From: Evansella vedderi
Lineage (GTDB): Bacteria > Bacillota > Bacilli > Bacillales > Salisediminibacteriaceae
Assembly: GCF_030813435.1 (NCBI RefSeq)
Contig: NZ_JAUSUG010000002.1
Location: 248,001 to 312,000, forward strand
DNA: 64,000 bases
Direction of reading: 5' to 3'
The notes under the pieces were generated by a model, which ran no database searches, was not told where the DNA came from, and was given only the letters and a program-made list of their open reading frames with translations. Positions 25,174 to 34,446 of this stretch are shown in pieces (position 1 is the stretch's first letter; each line of letters opens with the position of its first letter). Both the position numbers and the translations under genes were made by a program.

Positions 25174-27270
25174 TTAATCATAAAAAATTACTTCCAGTCG
25201 CTTCATTACTCCAAGTACTTCTTCCACAAGCTTATCCTCTTTACGATTGGAAAGGGCGACCACCAGCGAGTCTAAGCTAGCTTCTACCTCCTGCTTCAGT
25301 TGTGTTTTGTTTTCAGCCACTGGCATAATCATTCGCTTATTTCGATTCTTCCAGTAGTTTGCTAAGCATTTTGTATATGCATGTTTAATATCTGCTGTCT
25401 CAATGGCAGGATGGCAGGAATGGCATAAGGTCACAAGGTTATCCTTATGATTGACTCCTCCAAATTTCCTTGGAATTTTATGATGAACATGCAGCCCTTT
25501 ATCCGCACCGCAAATGACACATGCCCAGCCGTCCCGGTCCTTCACTGCATTTTTCAGTGTATCGTTAAACGGTTGACTCCATATATCACTGAACAAGATC
25601 TGGCCACCCCGTTCTTCAATACGCTCTAATACTTCATGATGGGGTAGAATAATCATTTCTACTAGACTTAATATCGCCGCAGAAACTCCGTCATCATCCC
25701 CTTCTCCTTCTCTCCAATCTTCTTCGTCTTCTTCCTCTTGCTTCTGTTCAAAAACAATTTCAGACAGATCACATACAAAGGCCCTGATGGTTTCTAGCTC
25801 TTTCCCACCTTGGTAGCTATTCATCAGATCCTTTGCTTTCCTATAAAATTCGTCAAGGGAATCTGTATTCCAACTGCGAATATTTAGTTTCATCACCCCT
25901 GGGATATTTTTACGCCATTCATTATTACTGTTCTCTTGCCCTTTCTCATCCTCTTCTTCGATAATCGCCCCGCTTCGGTATTTTTCAATGACTTCAAGTG
26001 GGTTAATCAAATCCAAGTCTGTTGGGTTGCTTACCGTTTGGTCAAATAACCGCTCCAATGTAGTGATGATTAATTCCCTATCTTCCTTCGAGTTCACATA
26101 TCGTAGCTCGTGATCGGTTATTGTTTGGAAATCAATATCAAAGTCAGGGAGCTCCTGAAGATTCATCTCCTTGGCTAAAAAGATAATCCGATCGATTTCC
26201 ATACTGGACATTTCATATGAATGGAGTTCAGCAAGAAGCATTTTTAACTCCGGTTCCGTATAATCCTCTAAATCCTTCATTGTTAAAGTAAGAAAATCAA
26301 GTGCAGGGAAATCAGGAAGGGAGCTTATTCCCAACTCATTAACCTTCAGAATGATTTTCCGCTGTAATTCACTGTTCCCAAAGTGTGCCTCCGTTGTTTG
26401 CCTTGAAGTATTATAGTTCAAGGAATCTGGGTAGTTTTTTCCATCTATTTTTTGCTGGTTACTAAGACTCTTTAATTCTTGTAAAATTGCTAAGCGTTCG
26501 GCTTTTGTTATTTTGTTTCGTAATTCATTAATCGTGATTTTCATAAAGTTCAAATTAAACGTTGGAAGGTAATCGATGTCTAGCTTCTCTACTAATTCAA
26601 GGATCTGATCCACTACTTCGTTATCCTCTTTTTGCTGCCATAGATAGCGTAACATTAAGTCATGTTCCGTTCTGGAGTACCTGCGTAATTCCTTTTCCGA
26701 AATGGACAATAGATCAATATCTTCAAAACCTGGAATCACTTCCACACTAATTTCATCTGCTAAATGCAAAATCTTGCTAACCATTTGCTGACTTCCTTTG
26801 TCTTGTATTTCTTCTCTTATTAATTCTAACAGTACCTCTAACTCTGAAGTCATTAACACACTTAGCTTCTTCGGTTTATTTAATGGAACATCCTCAAACC
26901 CAGCTATCACTTTAATGTCAAATTCTTTCGCTAAGGAAAGGATGTTATCGATTAATTCTCTATCTTCCTCAGAGACAGTATGTTCCGTAAAAGATTTCGT
27001 TGCTTTTATAGGGTAACTAGTTCGATTCAATCGTTTCGTGATGGACGAAGGACTACCGGAATTTAGCGACAGTAGTTGCTCTAACATGGCTTGCCGTTCG
27101 TTTGGAGTATAGACATTTCTCAACGTTGAAGCAGAGATTTTCTGTCCATCAATGCCCATCGTATTTAAATGAATTACTTCCGTTCTCCTTACCAAGTCTA
27201 GTATTTGGGTAATTTGATAGTCCATGTCCTGTTTGGATAGTGCTTTTCTTCCTTCGCCTTTATGCAGCAT
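25174..27270 (-). CDS. HNH endonuclease with about six internal helical repeats
   Basis: The 698-residue protein has two parts. Residues 19-407 contain about six diverged copies of a 45-50-residue unit, at about 19-70, 107-152, 165-212, 218-268, 303-352 and 357-407. Their pattern is I-x2-IL-x-LA/V-x5-I-x2-LP-x-F, then a serine/threonine-rich turn, ELR, and a second helix ending in LL-x-EL. An acidic linker (EEEDEEDW, about 512) follows. The C-terminal HNH domain has CVIC (584-587), HVHHKIP (594-600), NLVTLC and CHSCH (616-620). It should be a zinc-stabilised DNA nuclease. Start: ATG with GGAGGT upstream. It is a single-gene unit with its own terminator. Confidence 0.85.
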   Translation of the reverse strand: MLHKGEGRKALSKQDMDYQITQILDLVRRTEVIHLNTMGIDGQKISASTLRNVYTPNERQAMLEQLLSLNSGSPSSITKRLNRTSYPIKATKSFTEHTVSEEDRELIDNILSLAKEFDIKVIAGFEDVPLNKPKKLSVLMTSELEVLLELIREEIQDKGSQQMVSKILHLADEISVEVIPGFEDIDLLSISEKELRRYSRTEHDLMLRYLWQQKEDNEVVDQILELVEKLDIDYLPTFNLNFMKITINELRNKITKAERLAILQELKSLSNQQKIDGKNYPDSLNYNTSRQTTEAHFGNSELQRKIILKVNELGISSLPDFPALDFLTLTMKDLEDYTEPELKMLLAELHSYEMSSMEIDRIIFLAKEMNLQELPDFDIDFQTITDHELRYVNSKEDRELIITTLERLFDQTVSNPTDLDLINPLEVIEKYRSGAIIEEEDEKGQENSNNEWRKNIPGVMKLNIRSWNTDSLDEFYRKAKDLMNSYQGGKELETIRAFVCDLSEIVFEQKQEEEDEEDWREGEGDDDGVSAAILSLVEMIILPHHEVLERIEERGGQILFSDIWSQPFNDTLKNAVKDRDGWACVICGADKGLHVHHKIPRKFGGVNHKDNLVTLCHSCHPAIETADIKHAYTKCLANYWKNRNKRMIMPVAENKTQLKQEVEASLDSLVVALSNRKEDKLVEEVLGVMKRLEVIFYD

Positions 27271-27564
27271 CCTTGTACCTCCATTTATTTATTTGGGAGT
27301 TTTACGTCTAGTCCTAGTTTAACAGTTAATCTTGTCTTATTTTTTATATATTTATTGAAAAATGAGAAAAAGTAAGACCCAGCCTATTACAGATAAGGAA
27401 AATGCTCAGTTTCTATTAAATAAGGTACTGGGGGGAGGAACTGAATAATATAAGTGAAAACTATATAAAGGGGACGGGAGGTTAGCCACTTTTAGGGGGG
27501 ACATGTCGGTATTCAATGCAATCCAACACACTCTTGCTAGGTTACATTGTTCATCTAAGTCTTC
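27271..27564. other. Intergenic region, no supported gene
   Basis: Between the HNH gene and the terminator of the HEPN-type gene I see only a poor open frame (27406-27603, minus) without a ribosome site or family resemblance. It runs through the terminator stem. The HNH promoter should lie near 27290-27360, but no clear -35/-10 pair is visible. Confidence 0.4.
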
Positions 27565-27623
27565 AAAAAAACTAGAAATAAGTAGCCTCCACCTCTTTGC
27601 CAAGGTATAAAGGCTACTTATTT
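27565..27623 (-). terminator. Strong terminator of the HEPN-type gene
   Basis: AAATAAGTAGCC (27576-27587) and GGCTACTTATTT (27612-27623) form a perfect 12-bp stem. On the minus strand it is followed by a seven-T run. It lies 70 bp after the HEPN-type gene stop. Confidence 0.85.
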
Positions 27624-27692
27624 CATTTCGTATCTTTTTTACTTAAGGTCAATCGTTCTTCGTGCGCTAAATTGAACTGTAATAGAATGGAT

Positions 27693-29207
27693 TTAAGTTA
27701 TCATTACATCTCTTTTAAAAGTATTTTTCAAATGTGCTAATCTCTCAATCGTATGGGTTGTTGCCATTTTGGTAAGGGAGGACTTCATTTTCGAAAGATC
27801 CTTTAAGGTTACTTCCTCTGTATGAGCAGCTTTATTTCGAATCTTATGAATGTTATCCCAATTATCAAGGAATTCTTTATAATTAGTAATTCCGAATTGA
27901 TGCCAGTCTTGTTCTGACAGGTTATAGTGAGCTAGATTTTTTGATTTACCTAATTCCGGTGGTGCCCAATCTCTGTTTCTTTCACTATTTAAATTAATGG
28001 GGGTACCTGGGTAAAAGCGGTGCCCTTCTGGAAAGTTAGGTTTGGCAAATGCTTTCACTCTAGGTTGGACCTCATTATAGTATTCCGGCAATTGAATGGA
28101 ATGTTTTTTTCTAAACCAATGTACTATTGAGTTATTAATTTCCTGCTCAAACATTTTCGCCAAACAGATGGCACTGGAGGAATAGTCCAGTTTTAATTTT
28201 TTGGTTTTTAGAAAGGCTTCTACTTCTATTGCTGTCTGCAACAGCTGAACGGAATGATTGTCTAACCAGGCTTCTTTAATTGGAAGGGGGTCCTTCATTA
28301 CTGACACATTTCCTTTTTCTAGCATTGTTATGAAGTTAGCCAATTTAATATTCAACTTCTCAATTAGTGGATAAAGTTGGTGACCTTCTAAATTGTCCTC
28401 ATCCACTTCACCGATAGCTCTTTTTAAATCATTTAAACTACTGATTACTCTATTTATGCTTATTCGCTTTTCTCTTTCTGCTATTCGTTTTGCCTCACGG
28501 GTAGGTGAATCCCCTGTATCATCCATTTGAACAATAAAGCTCATGACATCCGATAAAGCCCTTGCTAGACTCTCTGTCAAAAAGGCATCTCCCATTCCGT
28601 TACAGAGGTCCAGCTCTGCCTCATCTAAATACCGATTAAGCAGTTTCTGTTCTTCTTCAATAGAAGTTGTCCCCAATTGCCTGACTAAGTATATTTTCCG
28701 AGAGATACTTGCTATTCTGCCCATTTGCTTCTCCATTTCCTTCGGACAGGTTTTATAGTAGCGGAAGGAATCTAACCGGAAGTCATTTGTAACGATAATC
28801 GCTGGCAGCTTTTCTGGTTTAATATCTAAACTATTGGCTAATGCAAAGGCAGAATAACTAAGGTCTACATTCCGCTGTTCCTCTTCCTCAAACCCGGATA
28901 TCATATCGCGAATATCCCTATAGGCGTCCTTTCTGCCAACCAATGTCTTCATTTCCGGGGCATCCGCTAGACCAAAAAACACAAGGTGTTCCCCAGAACT
29001 GTAATGTAAGTCTTCAAATTGCCTTTGGAAAAACTCATGGAATTCTGGATGGGCATTCGGATCGTGCAAGACAAAGGCAAAGATACTATATTCCTTAAGG
29101 GCATCTAGTGCCAGTTGCATATATAAATTATCACGAGGGGCATCTTTGCTTTCTATACCATCTGCGATATATTTTAGGACAGTAAAATTTGTTAATGGTA
29201 CTCCCAT
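27693..29207 (-). CDS. Large protein with C-terminal HEPN-like motif
   Basis: The family of this 504-residue protein is unknown to me. Near the C-terminus IRNKAAHTEEV (R457 to H462) has the R-x4-H pattern of HEPN RNases, preceded by KMFEQEINNSIVHWF, the kind of helix found in such domains. The N-terminal 160 residues alternate strands and helices (IFAFVLHDP, HLVFFGLAD, EKLPAIIV), vaguely like a thioredoxin or receiver fold. The centre has a long charged helix (RIAEREKRISINR). It could be an RNase toxin activated by the N-terminal sensor; that is inference. The ATG has AGGAGG upstream. The 102-residue gene before it overlaps it by 77 bp, so the two are probably coupled. Confidence 0.55.
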   Translation of the reverse strand: MGVPLTNFTVLKYIADGIESKDAPRDNLYMQLALDALKEYSIFAFVLHDPNAHPEFHEFFQRQFEDLHYSSGEHLVFFGLADAPEMKTLVGRKDAYRDIRDMISGFEEEEQRNVDLSYSAFALANSLDIKPEKLPAIIVTNDFRLDSFRYYKTCPKEMEKQMGRIASISRKIYLVRQLGTTSIEEEQKLLNRYLDEAELDLCNGMGDAFLTESLARALSDVMSFIVQMDDTGDSPTREAKRIAEREKRISINRVISSLNDLKRAIGEVDEDNLEGHQLYPLIEKLNIKLANFITMLEKGNVSVMKDPLPIKEAWLDNHSVQLLQTAIEVEAFLKTKKLKLDYSSSAICLAKMFEQEINNSIVHWFRKKHSIQLPEYYNEVQPRVKAFAKPNFPEGHRFYPGTPINLNSERNRDWAPPELGKSKNLAHYNLSEQDWHQFGITNYKEFLDNWDNIHKIRNKAAHTEEVTLKDLSKMKSSLTKMATTHTIERLAHLKNTFKRDVMIT

Positions 29208-29439
29208 GTTTATACCTCCTTTCCAATAGGATTCTCCTATTCCTCTTTCTTATCTTTGAATTGATTAATATTTCCATCAACGGTTTAATGAAGTTTTCTT
29301 GCCTTGTTTTCTGGAATTCAGCTAATTCCTCCGGTGTCATGTTTTTAATCACCTTTTCTACTGGGGTTCCCTCCAGCTTTTCGAATTCTTCCTTTGTCAA
29401 TTCCACTACCTTGCCATCCTTTATGATGAAATACTCCAT
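29131..29439 (-). CDS. Small protein preceding and overlapping the HEPN-type gene
   Basis: The 102-residue protein starts at an ATG with a good GAGGAGAG site. The first 70 residues look like a real, charged, helical protein (FIIKDGKVVELTKEEFEKLEG, then TPEELAEFQKTRQENF). The last 25 residues are read over the first codons of the HEPN-type gene, are very basic, and may not be conserved. No family is recognised. Size and coupling would suit an antitoxin or regulator, but this is conjecture. Confidence 0.55.
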   Translation of the reverse strand: MEYFIIKDGKVVELTKEEFEKLEGTPVEKVIKNMTPEELAEFQKTRQENFIKPLMEILINSKIRKRNRRILLERRYKHGSTINKFYCPKIYRRWYRKQRCPS

Positions 29440-29470
29440 GTTTCTCTCTCCTCGTGGTTTATTTAATTTG

Positions 29471-30274
29471 TTAGTTTGATATTAATGATGTATATTCCTG
29501 CTCCCTTGTTTCCATCCATACACATAGTTGGTCGAAGGTCATGTCCTTTACTTGTTTGCGGAGGGTGTTGCGGTTTTTACGGAAGATCGTCCGCTTTGTT
29601 TCGGATATTGCTTGAGCGTTATTAAAAAAGTAATCGGCAATTTGCAAAGAGTCCTCAAGCACCAGGTCTAGGTTATATTTGCTGCGAGTGGGATTTACTC
29701 CCTTTAACCCAGGGTCTGTTAAAGCTTTTTCTTCTTCCGTGAATATCCATTGGTAATTTAGATTGGTTTTGGTCTCTTGGAGCATCTTTTGAAATTGGAC
29801 ATAAAACCAGCTGGCGTTATAGGTTCCGAAGAAGTTGACGATGGGTGCTCGTTTGCCGTGTCCGTCGCAGCTGTTGATGGTGGTGATGCCCGCTGCACTG
29901 ATGGCTTTGACCATTCGGGCTATTCCCGTTTCTAGGGTGAGGGTCCGGATTTTTGGACCGTGGATGCTTTTGGTGAAGTATCGAAATCCCCGGGGTTGTC
30001 CGTTGCCACCTGCTTCATGGTTTTGGGCTGGATGCCAGATGATTTTGTTGAAATCTATATGGTTGGTTTGTAATTGTTCTTCTTGTAAATAAATGTTTCC
30101 ATTATGGATGGTGGCTGGGATGTTGTGTTGTTCAAATAGTTGGATAAGGTTTCGGATGTCTTGGGCATGGTTTCCTTGGCTAATGTATATGTGTTCGTTT
30201 TGTTGATTGTTGACGAGAAATCCTCTGAGTTGTAAGGCGTTGTTTAGGTTGGATAGCTGGTTGGATAGGTTCAT
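29471..30274 (-). CDS. Unknown protein with CDGHG motif
   Basis: The 267-residue protein starts with an asparagine/glutamine-rich helical stretch (MNLSNQLSNLNNALQLRG). The centre has ARMVKAISAAGITTINSCDGHG (motif near 131-136), then APIVNFFGTYNASWF. A conserved cysteine-aspartate-glycine-histidine-glycine loop can bind a metal or form a catalytic site, but I cannot name the family. The C-terminal 50 residues are basic and helical. It is the first gene of the minus-strand run; 31 bp separate it from the small gene, so co-transcription with the HEPN-type gene is likely. Cytosolic. Confidence 0.6.
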   Translation of the reverse strand: MNLSNQLSNLNNALQLRGFLVNNQQNEHIYISQGNHAQDIRNLIQLFEQHNIPATIHNGNIYLQEEQLQTNHIDFNKIIWHPAQNHEAGGNGQPRGFRYFTKSIHGPKIRTLTLETGIARMVKAISAAGITTINSCDGHGKRAPIVNFFGTYNASWFYVQFQKMLQETKTNLNYQWIFTEEEKALTDPGLKGVNPTRSKYNLDLVLEDSLQIADYFFNNAQAISETKRTIFRKNRNTLRKQVKDMTFDQLCVWMETREQEYTSLISN

Positions 30275-30697
30275 TGGGTTTGCACCTCTTCGTTAGTATT
30301 GGTTGGTATATCCATAAAGGGCTGGTATTGAAGGTTAGTTGGGTGGTTTTGTTAGCTTAATAACTTTCTATTCTTGTTTCGAATCCCTCGGTCTAAGTAA
30401 TATTCGGTATTGATCAGGTTTGTATCTCCTGAATATTCCGTACCCCACCTAAAGTTTCAAAAGCTTGAATAATTGCTTTCTGTTGCGTAACTATGGTTTC
30501 CTTCGATACCCTCATCATGCTCACTTATTTTTCGAGCATATTTAACTGGTTGATCTACCCCTTCTTCCTTTAGCGAAATTTTAATTTCTTCCTTAGGGGA
30601 TATGGCGTAATTAAAAATGAGAAATTACTTGCATGAGAATAAATTCTGCATTACCTCGTATTTCCCTTTAATTATCGAGTGGTGACAGCATATTTAA
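30275..30697. other. Border between defence island and catabolic locus; possible remnant
   Basis: There is no intact gene. On the minus strand around 30440-30620 two overlapping frames read like protein (ISPKEEIKISLKEEGVDQ and VSKETIVTQQKAIIQAFE), suggesting a short decayed gene of unknown type. The promoter for the downstream unit should also be here but is not obvious. Confidence 0.3.
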
Positions 30698-30735
30698 TGA
30701 AAAAACGATCTGCTTCAAATAAGAAGCAGATCGTT
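30698..30735 (-). terminator. Strong terminator of the BenE-type transporter gene
   Basis: AACGATCTGCTTC and GAAGCAGATCGTT form a perfect 13-bp stem with a 6-base loop, followed by a T-run on the minus strand. Confidence 0.88.
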
Positions 30736-30791
30736 ACTAAATTTCATTTAAGGTGTACCCTCGACAAACTTCACGGGTGAATGTGCACCGC

Positions 30792-32039
30792 TTAAGCAGT
30801 TGCTTTTGTTGTTGTCTCTCCGCCTGTTCTAGATTGTTCAAAATCCTTTCCTTCTATGATAAGGGAAACAATTACCCCTCCAATAATAGCCCAGAATGGA
30901 GAACTTATTCCGAAAAAGCTAATACCTGACATAGCAATAATTAAAGAAAAGAAGGCTCCAATTTGGAATCTACTTTTACTAAATGCAGCTTGTAGTGAGC
31001 TTAACAGTACTCCGATCATTGCCAAACCAGCAACCGTTCCTACAAGTGCTCCCGGCATAGCAATTACAAATGGTACCGCAATACCTGCCAATAAACCAAA
31101 TCCACCAAAGACGATAAAGTTTACAATAACAGATGCATACCTTCCTGAGAGTTTTTTTCCAGATTCCTCTGATGCACAAATGGCAGTCATCGGACCAGCA
31201 ATATTTGCGTTGTGGCCTCCAAAGAAAGCAGTTGCCATACCGCCGACACCACTCCAAATAGTCATAGAGTTGATAGGAGGTTTATACCCCTGTGACATTA
31301 ATACACCTGATGCTTGTGCATTTTCTGCACCTATTACTAAAATGGCAAGTGGTATAGCGATGGAAAGGATAGCCCCCACACTAAATGCTGGTGTAAAAAA
31401 CTGTGGACCGACAAATGTAGGAGCCATGTCTCCCATTTGGAATAATCCCATAAATGCTGCTATCGTTACTGAAACTAATAACGCCGATAATATTGGAGGA
31501 AATTTCTTAGTCAACCTGGACGAAACTAAATAGGCCAATATGGCAGACCCTGCCACCAATGTGGCGGATTGTAAGGACGTTATCATTCCAGTTCCAAATC
31601 GTATCATTGCACCTGCAATCATTGCCATAATAATTGGTGCCGGTAACCAATACATGATTTTCCCTATTACACCTGATATCCCTAACACGAAAACGATGAC
31701 ACCGGCGATAAAGTAAGCTCCAACTGCCTCAGCTAAACTATAGTTCTGAAGGGCTGCTGCAACTAAAACAGCTCCTGGTATAGACCAAGCACCGATAATC
31801 GGTTGTCTGTATTTTAACGATAGAAATAACCCGATCAGTGCTCCAAAAAAGTAGACGGAAAAAATCCATGATATCGTTTGAGCTTGTGTTAAACCTGCTT
31901 CTGAAGCACCACCAATAATGATAACGGCAGGTCCTGTAATTCCAAATATACCAGCTAATAAGCCAGAGCTGATAGTCTTTAGATTCAAATGTTGTGGCAA
32001 TTCTCTTATACCTGTCATAATAGAATTTTCATTACTCAT
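30792..32039 (-). CDS. benE-like: BenE-family aromatic acid transporter
   Basis: This is a 415-residue integral membrane protein with about 12 hydrophobic segments. Family features are the early GLLAGIFGITGPAVIIIGGASEAG region, AWSIPGA (about 83-89) and NAQASGVLMSQGY with GGHNANIAGPMTAICAS in the second half. BenE proteins import benzoate with protons; related members take other carboxylates. Here it ends the catabolic run and would import the aromatic acid activated by the CoA ligases. Start: ATG with AAGGAAGG upstream. A TCATAATTATGA palindrome (32087-32098) lies in the short gap before it and may bind a regulator. Confidence 0.88.
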   Translation of the reverse strand: MSNENSIMTGIRELPQHLNLKTISSGLLAGIFGITGPAVIIIGGASEAGLTQAQTISWIFSVYFFGALIGLFLSLKYRQPIIGAWSIPGAVLVAAALQNYSLAEAVGAYFIAGVIVFVLGISGVIGKIMYWLPAPIIMAMIAGAMIRFGTGMITSLQSATLVAGSAILAYLVSSRLTKKFPPILSALLVSVTIAAFMGLFQMGDMAPTFVGPQFFTPAFSVGAILSIAIPLAILVIGAENAQASGVLMSQGYKPPINSMTIWSGVGGMATAFFGGHNANIAGPMTAICASEESGKKLSGRYASVIVNFIVFGGFGLLAGIAVPFVIAMPGALVGTVAGLAMIGVLLSSLQAAFSKSRFQIGAFFSLIIAMSGISFFGISSPFWAIIGGVIVSLIIEGKDFEQSRTGGETTTKATA

Positions 32040-32132
32040 AATTATCCTTCCTTACTCAATAGTTTTTTAGGCACAATAACCACAACTCATAATTATGAAT
32101 TTTCTGAATTTATTTCTCAGACTCTTACAATT

Positions 32133-33475
32133 TTATAATTCCGATCCATTAGAGATCATAAAATCACGAACGTTATGAATATCAACCTGTTTCGGTGTAA
32201 TATTTTCTTTAACTGATAGGGTTGCAGCATATCCCGCTGCAAATCCTTCTTCAAAACACTGTGCCGTAACTCGAACAGAAGCCAATGCTTCATGTTCTGC
32301 AGATATACACCTTCCGACAGTGAGTAATTGATCTACCTTTTCTGGTAACATGACTTCAAATGGGACTTCGTAATAGTCATCGTCTAAATGTACAATCTTA
32401 ACACCATCTGTACCATGTGCTTCAATAGGCCAAGCACTACGAACAATAGCATTTTTAAATTTACGTTTCTTTATCACATCATCGTTCATTAACGTATACT
32501 CCCCAACGACTGTTCGTGTTTGACGAATTCCAATTTGCGTTGCGCTATCAATAATATAAGCGCTTTCAAATCCTGGTATAAAACGCTTCAGAAAACGCTC
32601 ATATTCTCTTATTTGTTTACGTCCTTCAAATTCACTCCATGTTAGATCATTAGTAGATGTACCATATAAACCAGCATTATCCGGGCCTGCAATACGAGTT
32701 GCATTAATCAATGCCTCGTTTTTATGAGGAGAAGGGAAAAGGAATATATGACGTCGTGGCAAATCATAACTTCCTGACTTTACTGCTTCATCTATTTTTT
32801 CCCCTACCTCTTGCGAACTTATTTGTAATGCTTTATCCCAATTTACATTATTCATTCGGCATACCATCGTTGGTGATTGAACAGATCCGTCCTTACCGAA
32901 AACATATGGAGCACCGGCTTTTGCTGCCACATCACCGTCACCTGTTGCATCAATAAAAACTTTTCCTTTAATCACACTACGGCCATCTTTGTTTTCAATA
33001 ATGACTCCAACAATCTTATTGTCTTCCATAATAACATCTACAAAGGATGTGTGGAATAAAACATTAACGCCAGAGTCCCTAATTAAATGATCCGATGTTT
33101 CCTTCCAAACTAATGGGTCATGTACACAAAAGGCTGTATGTCCAAATCTAAAGGGTTCTGCAATTCCATCTCTTGATTTTAATAGACTTGAAAACTACCA
33201 GCAAACCCATGCACAATTTGCTCTAGTTTAGATTTGGTTGAGGAACTGTACAAACCACCAATTGTTCCTGATAAACCGGCTACTGACATTCCACCAAAGA
33301 ATCCATAACGTTCAATAATAAGTGTCTTCATTCCTTGTTCTGCAGCAGTAACTGCACTGGCAACTCCAGAAGGTCCACCACCTACAACTACTACATCCAT
33401 TTCGGCAATTATTGGTATTTCTTTTGATGTCTCCGTAAACCATTTTTCACCCATAGAAATTTCCGATCCCTCCAT
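32133..33475 (-). pseudogene. FAD-dependent oxidoreductase, one frameshift
   Basis: Two frames make one FAD_oxidored-type protein of about 445 residues. The first (33475-33179) has DVVVVGGGPSGVASAV, the dinucleotide-binding motif, and ERYGFFGG. It stops after GFAGSFQVY. The second continues one base out of frame with GIAEPFRFGHTAFCVHDPL, then VFIDATGDGDVAAKAGAPY (FAD contact) and LLTVGRCISAEHEALASVR. The shift is near 33183-33190. Everything else is intact, so this is either a recent mutation or a sequencing error. The substrate is unknown; the gene lies in the catabolic cluster, 167 bp after the crotonase gene. Confidence 0.8.
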
Positions 33476-33642
33476 TTAATATTTTGATAAAATGGTCATG
33501 CTAGGATACTTATAGAATTTGCATTCATTTATACTTCTACTATTTTGAATACGAAAGTAGGTAAGTATAATTGACATTTAACTATCTAGCATAACCACAG
33601 TAAATCCTTTCTTTATTTCATTAAAAAGTAGTAAGTTTAGAT

Positions 33643-34446
33643 TTATTTTCCAGTAAAATATGGCTTTCTTTTTTCATCAAAGGCTTCTACTCCCTCTCGG
33701 AAGTCCTCCGTAGACCTTAACATGCCATAGGCGTATCCTTCTATCTCTAGCCCTGTACTTAAAGGACCTTCCTGTGAAGAATTTATCACCCGTTTTAATA
33801 CTCTTAGAGCTAATGGTGAGAATCTTACAAGTTCATCAACGAGATTTTGAACAGCATCTTCTAATTCCTCATGTGGAACTACTTCAGTTAGAAGCCCCCA
33901 TTGGTAAGCTTCGTCTACCTTGACACGGCGCGCCCTCATAATCATATCCTTCGCTCTTCCAACTCCTACAATTCTAGCAATTCGCTGTGTACCTCCACTT
34001 CCTGGAATCATACCTAGATTCAATTCCGGCAGTGCTAATTGAACATTATCTGATGCTACCCTGAAATCACATGCCATGGCAATCTCTAATCCAACACCAA
34101 AGGTATATCCTTGTAATTGGGCAATGACAGGTTTGGGAGATCGATCTGGTGCTGCAACATTTTTATGCAAGAGAGACAGCTCTTCTGGATGCCGTTCCAT
34201 AAACTCTGTAATCGTTCCTCCCGAGGTAAATGCTTTATCTCCTGCCCCCTTAATAATAATGACTCTTACATCGTCATCCTTATTTAACTGTTCAAAGATT
34301 TCATTGAGGTGTGAACGGCCGATGTAACTCAAAGTATTCATTTTTTCAGGGCGATCTAATACAATAGTAGCTGTTTTCCTTTCTATATCTTTATTGACTT
34401 TAATATGATCCCACTTTGCCTCAGAAATTGATAAATTGTTAGTCAT
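33643..34446 (-). CDS. Crotonase-fold hydratase/hydrolase (HmfE-like?)
   Basis: The 267-residue protein of the enoyl-CoA hydratase/isomerase family has LDRPEKMNTLS, SGGTITEF at the oxyanion-hole segment, QGYTFGVGLEIAMACDFRVAS (second oxyanion region, about 115) and GMIPGSGGTQRIARI. It acts on a CoA thioester. The context, with an acyl-CoA ligase, a molybdenum hydroxylase and this enzyme, matches the furoyl-CoA route, where HmfE hydrolyses 2-oxoglutaroyl-CoA; the segment around GYTFGVG and the C-terminal EGVEAFDEKRKPYF are similar to that group as I remember it. It overlaps the ligase gene stop by one base. The exact reaction is unproved. Confidence 0.8.
   Translation of the reverse strand: MTNNLSISEAKWDHIKVNKDIERKTATIVLDRPEKMNTLSYIGRSHLNEIFEQLNKDDDVRVIIIKGAGDKAFTSGGTITEFMERHPEELSLLHKNVAAPDRSPKPVIAQLQGYTFGVGLEIAMACDFRVASDNVQLALPELNLGMIPGSGGTQRIARIVGVGRAKDMIMRARRVKVDEAYQWGLLTEVVPHEELEDAVQNLVDELVRFSPLALRVLKRVINSSQEGPLSTGLEIEGYAYGMLRSTEDFREGVEAFDEKRKPYFTGK

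Noticed and set aside
27406-27603. Small minus-strand protein of 65 residues
   Set aside because: It has no ribosome site or family resemblance and reads through the strong terminator stem.
30856-31533. Long plus-strand frame opposite the BenE-type gene
   Set aside because: It is the antisense shadow of a membrane protein gene, with repetitive composition and no ribosome site.
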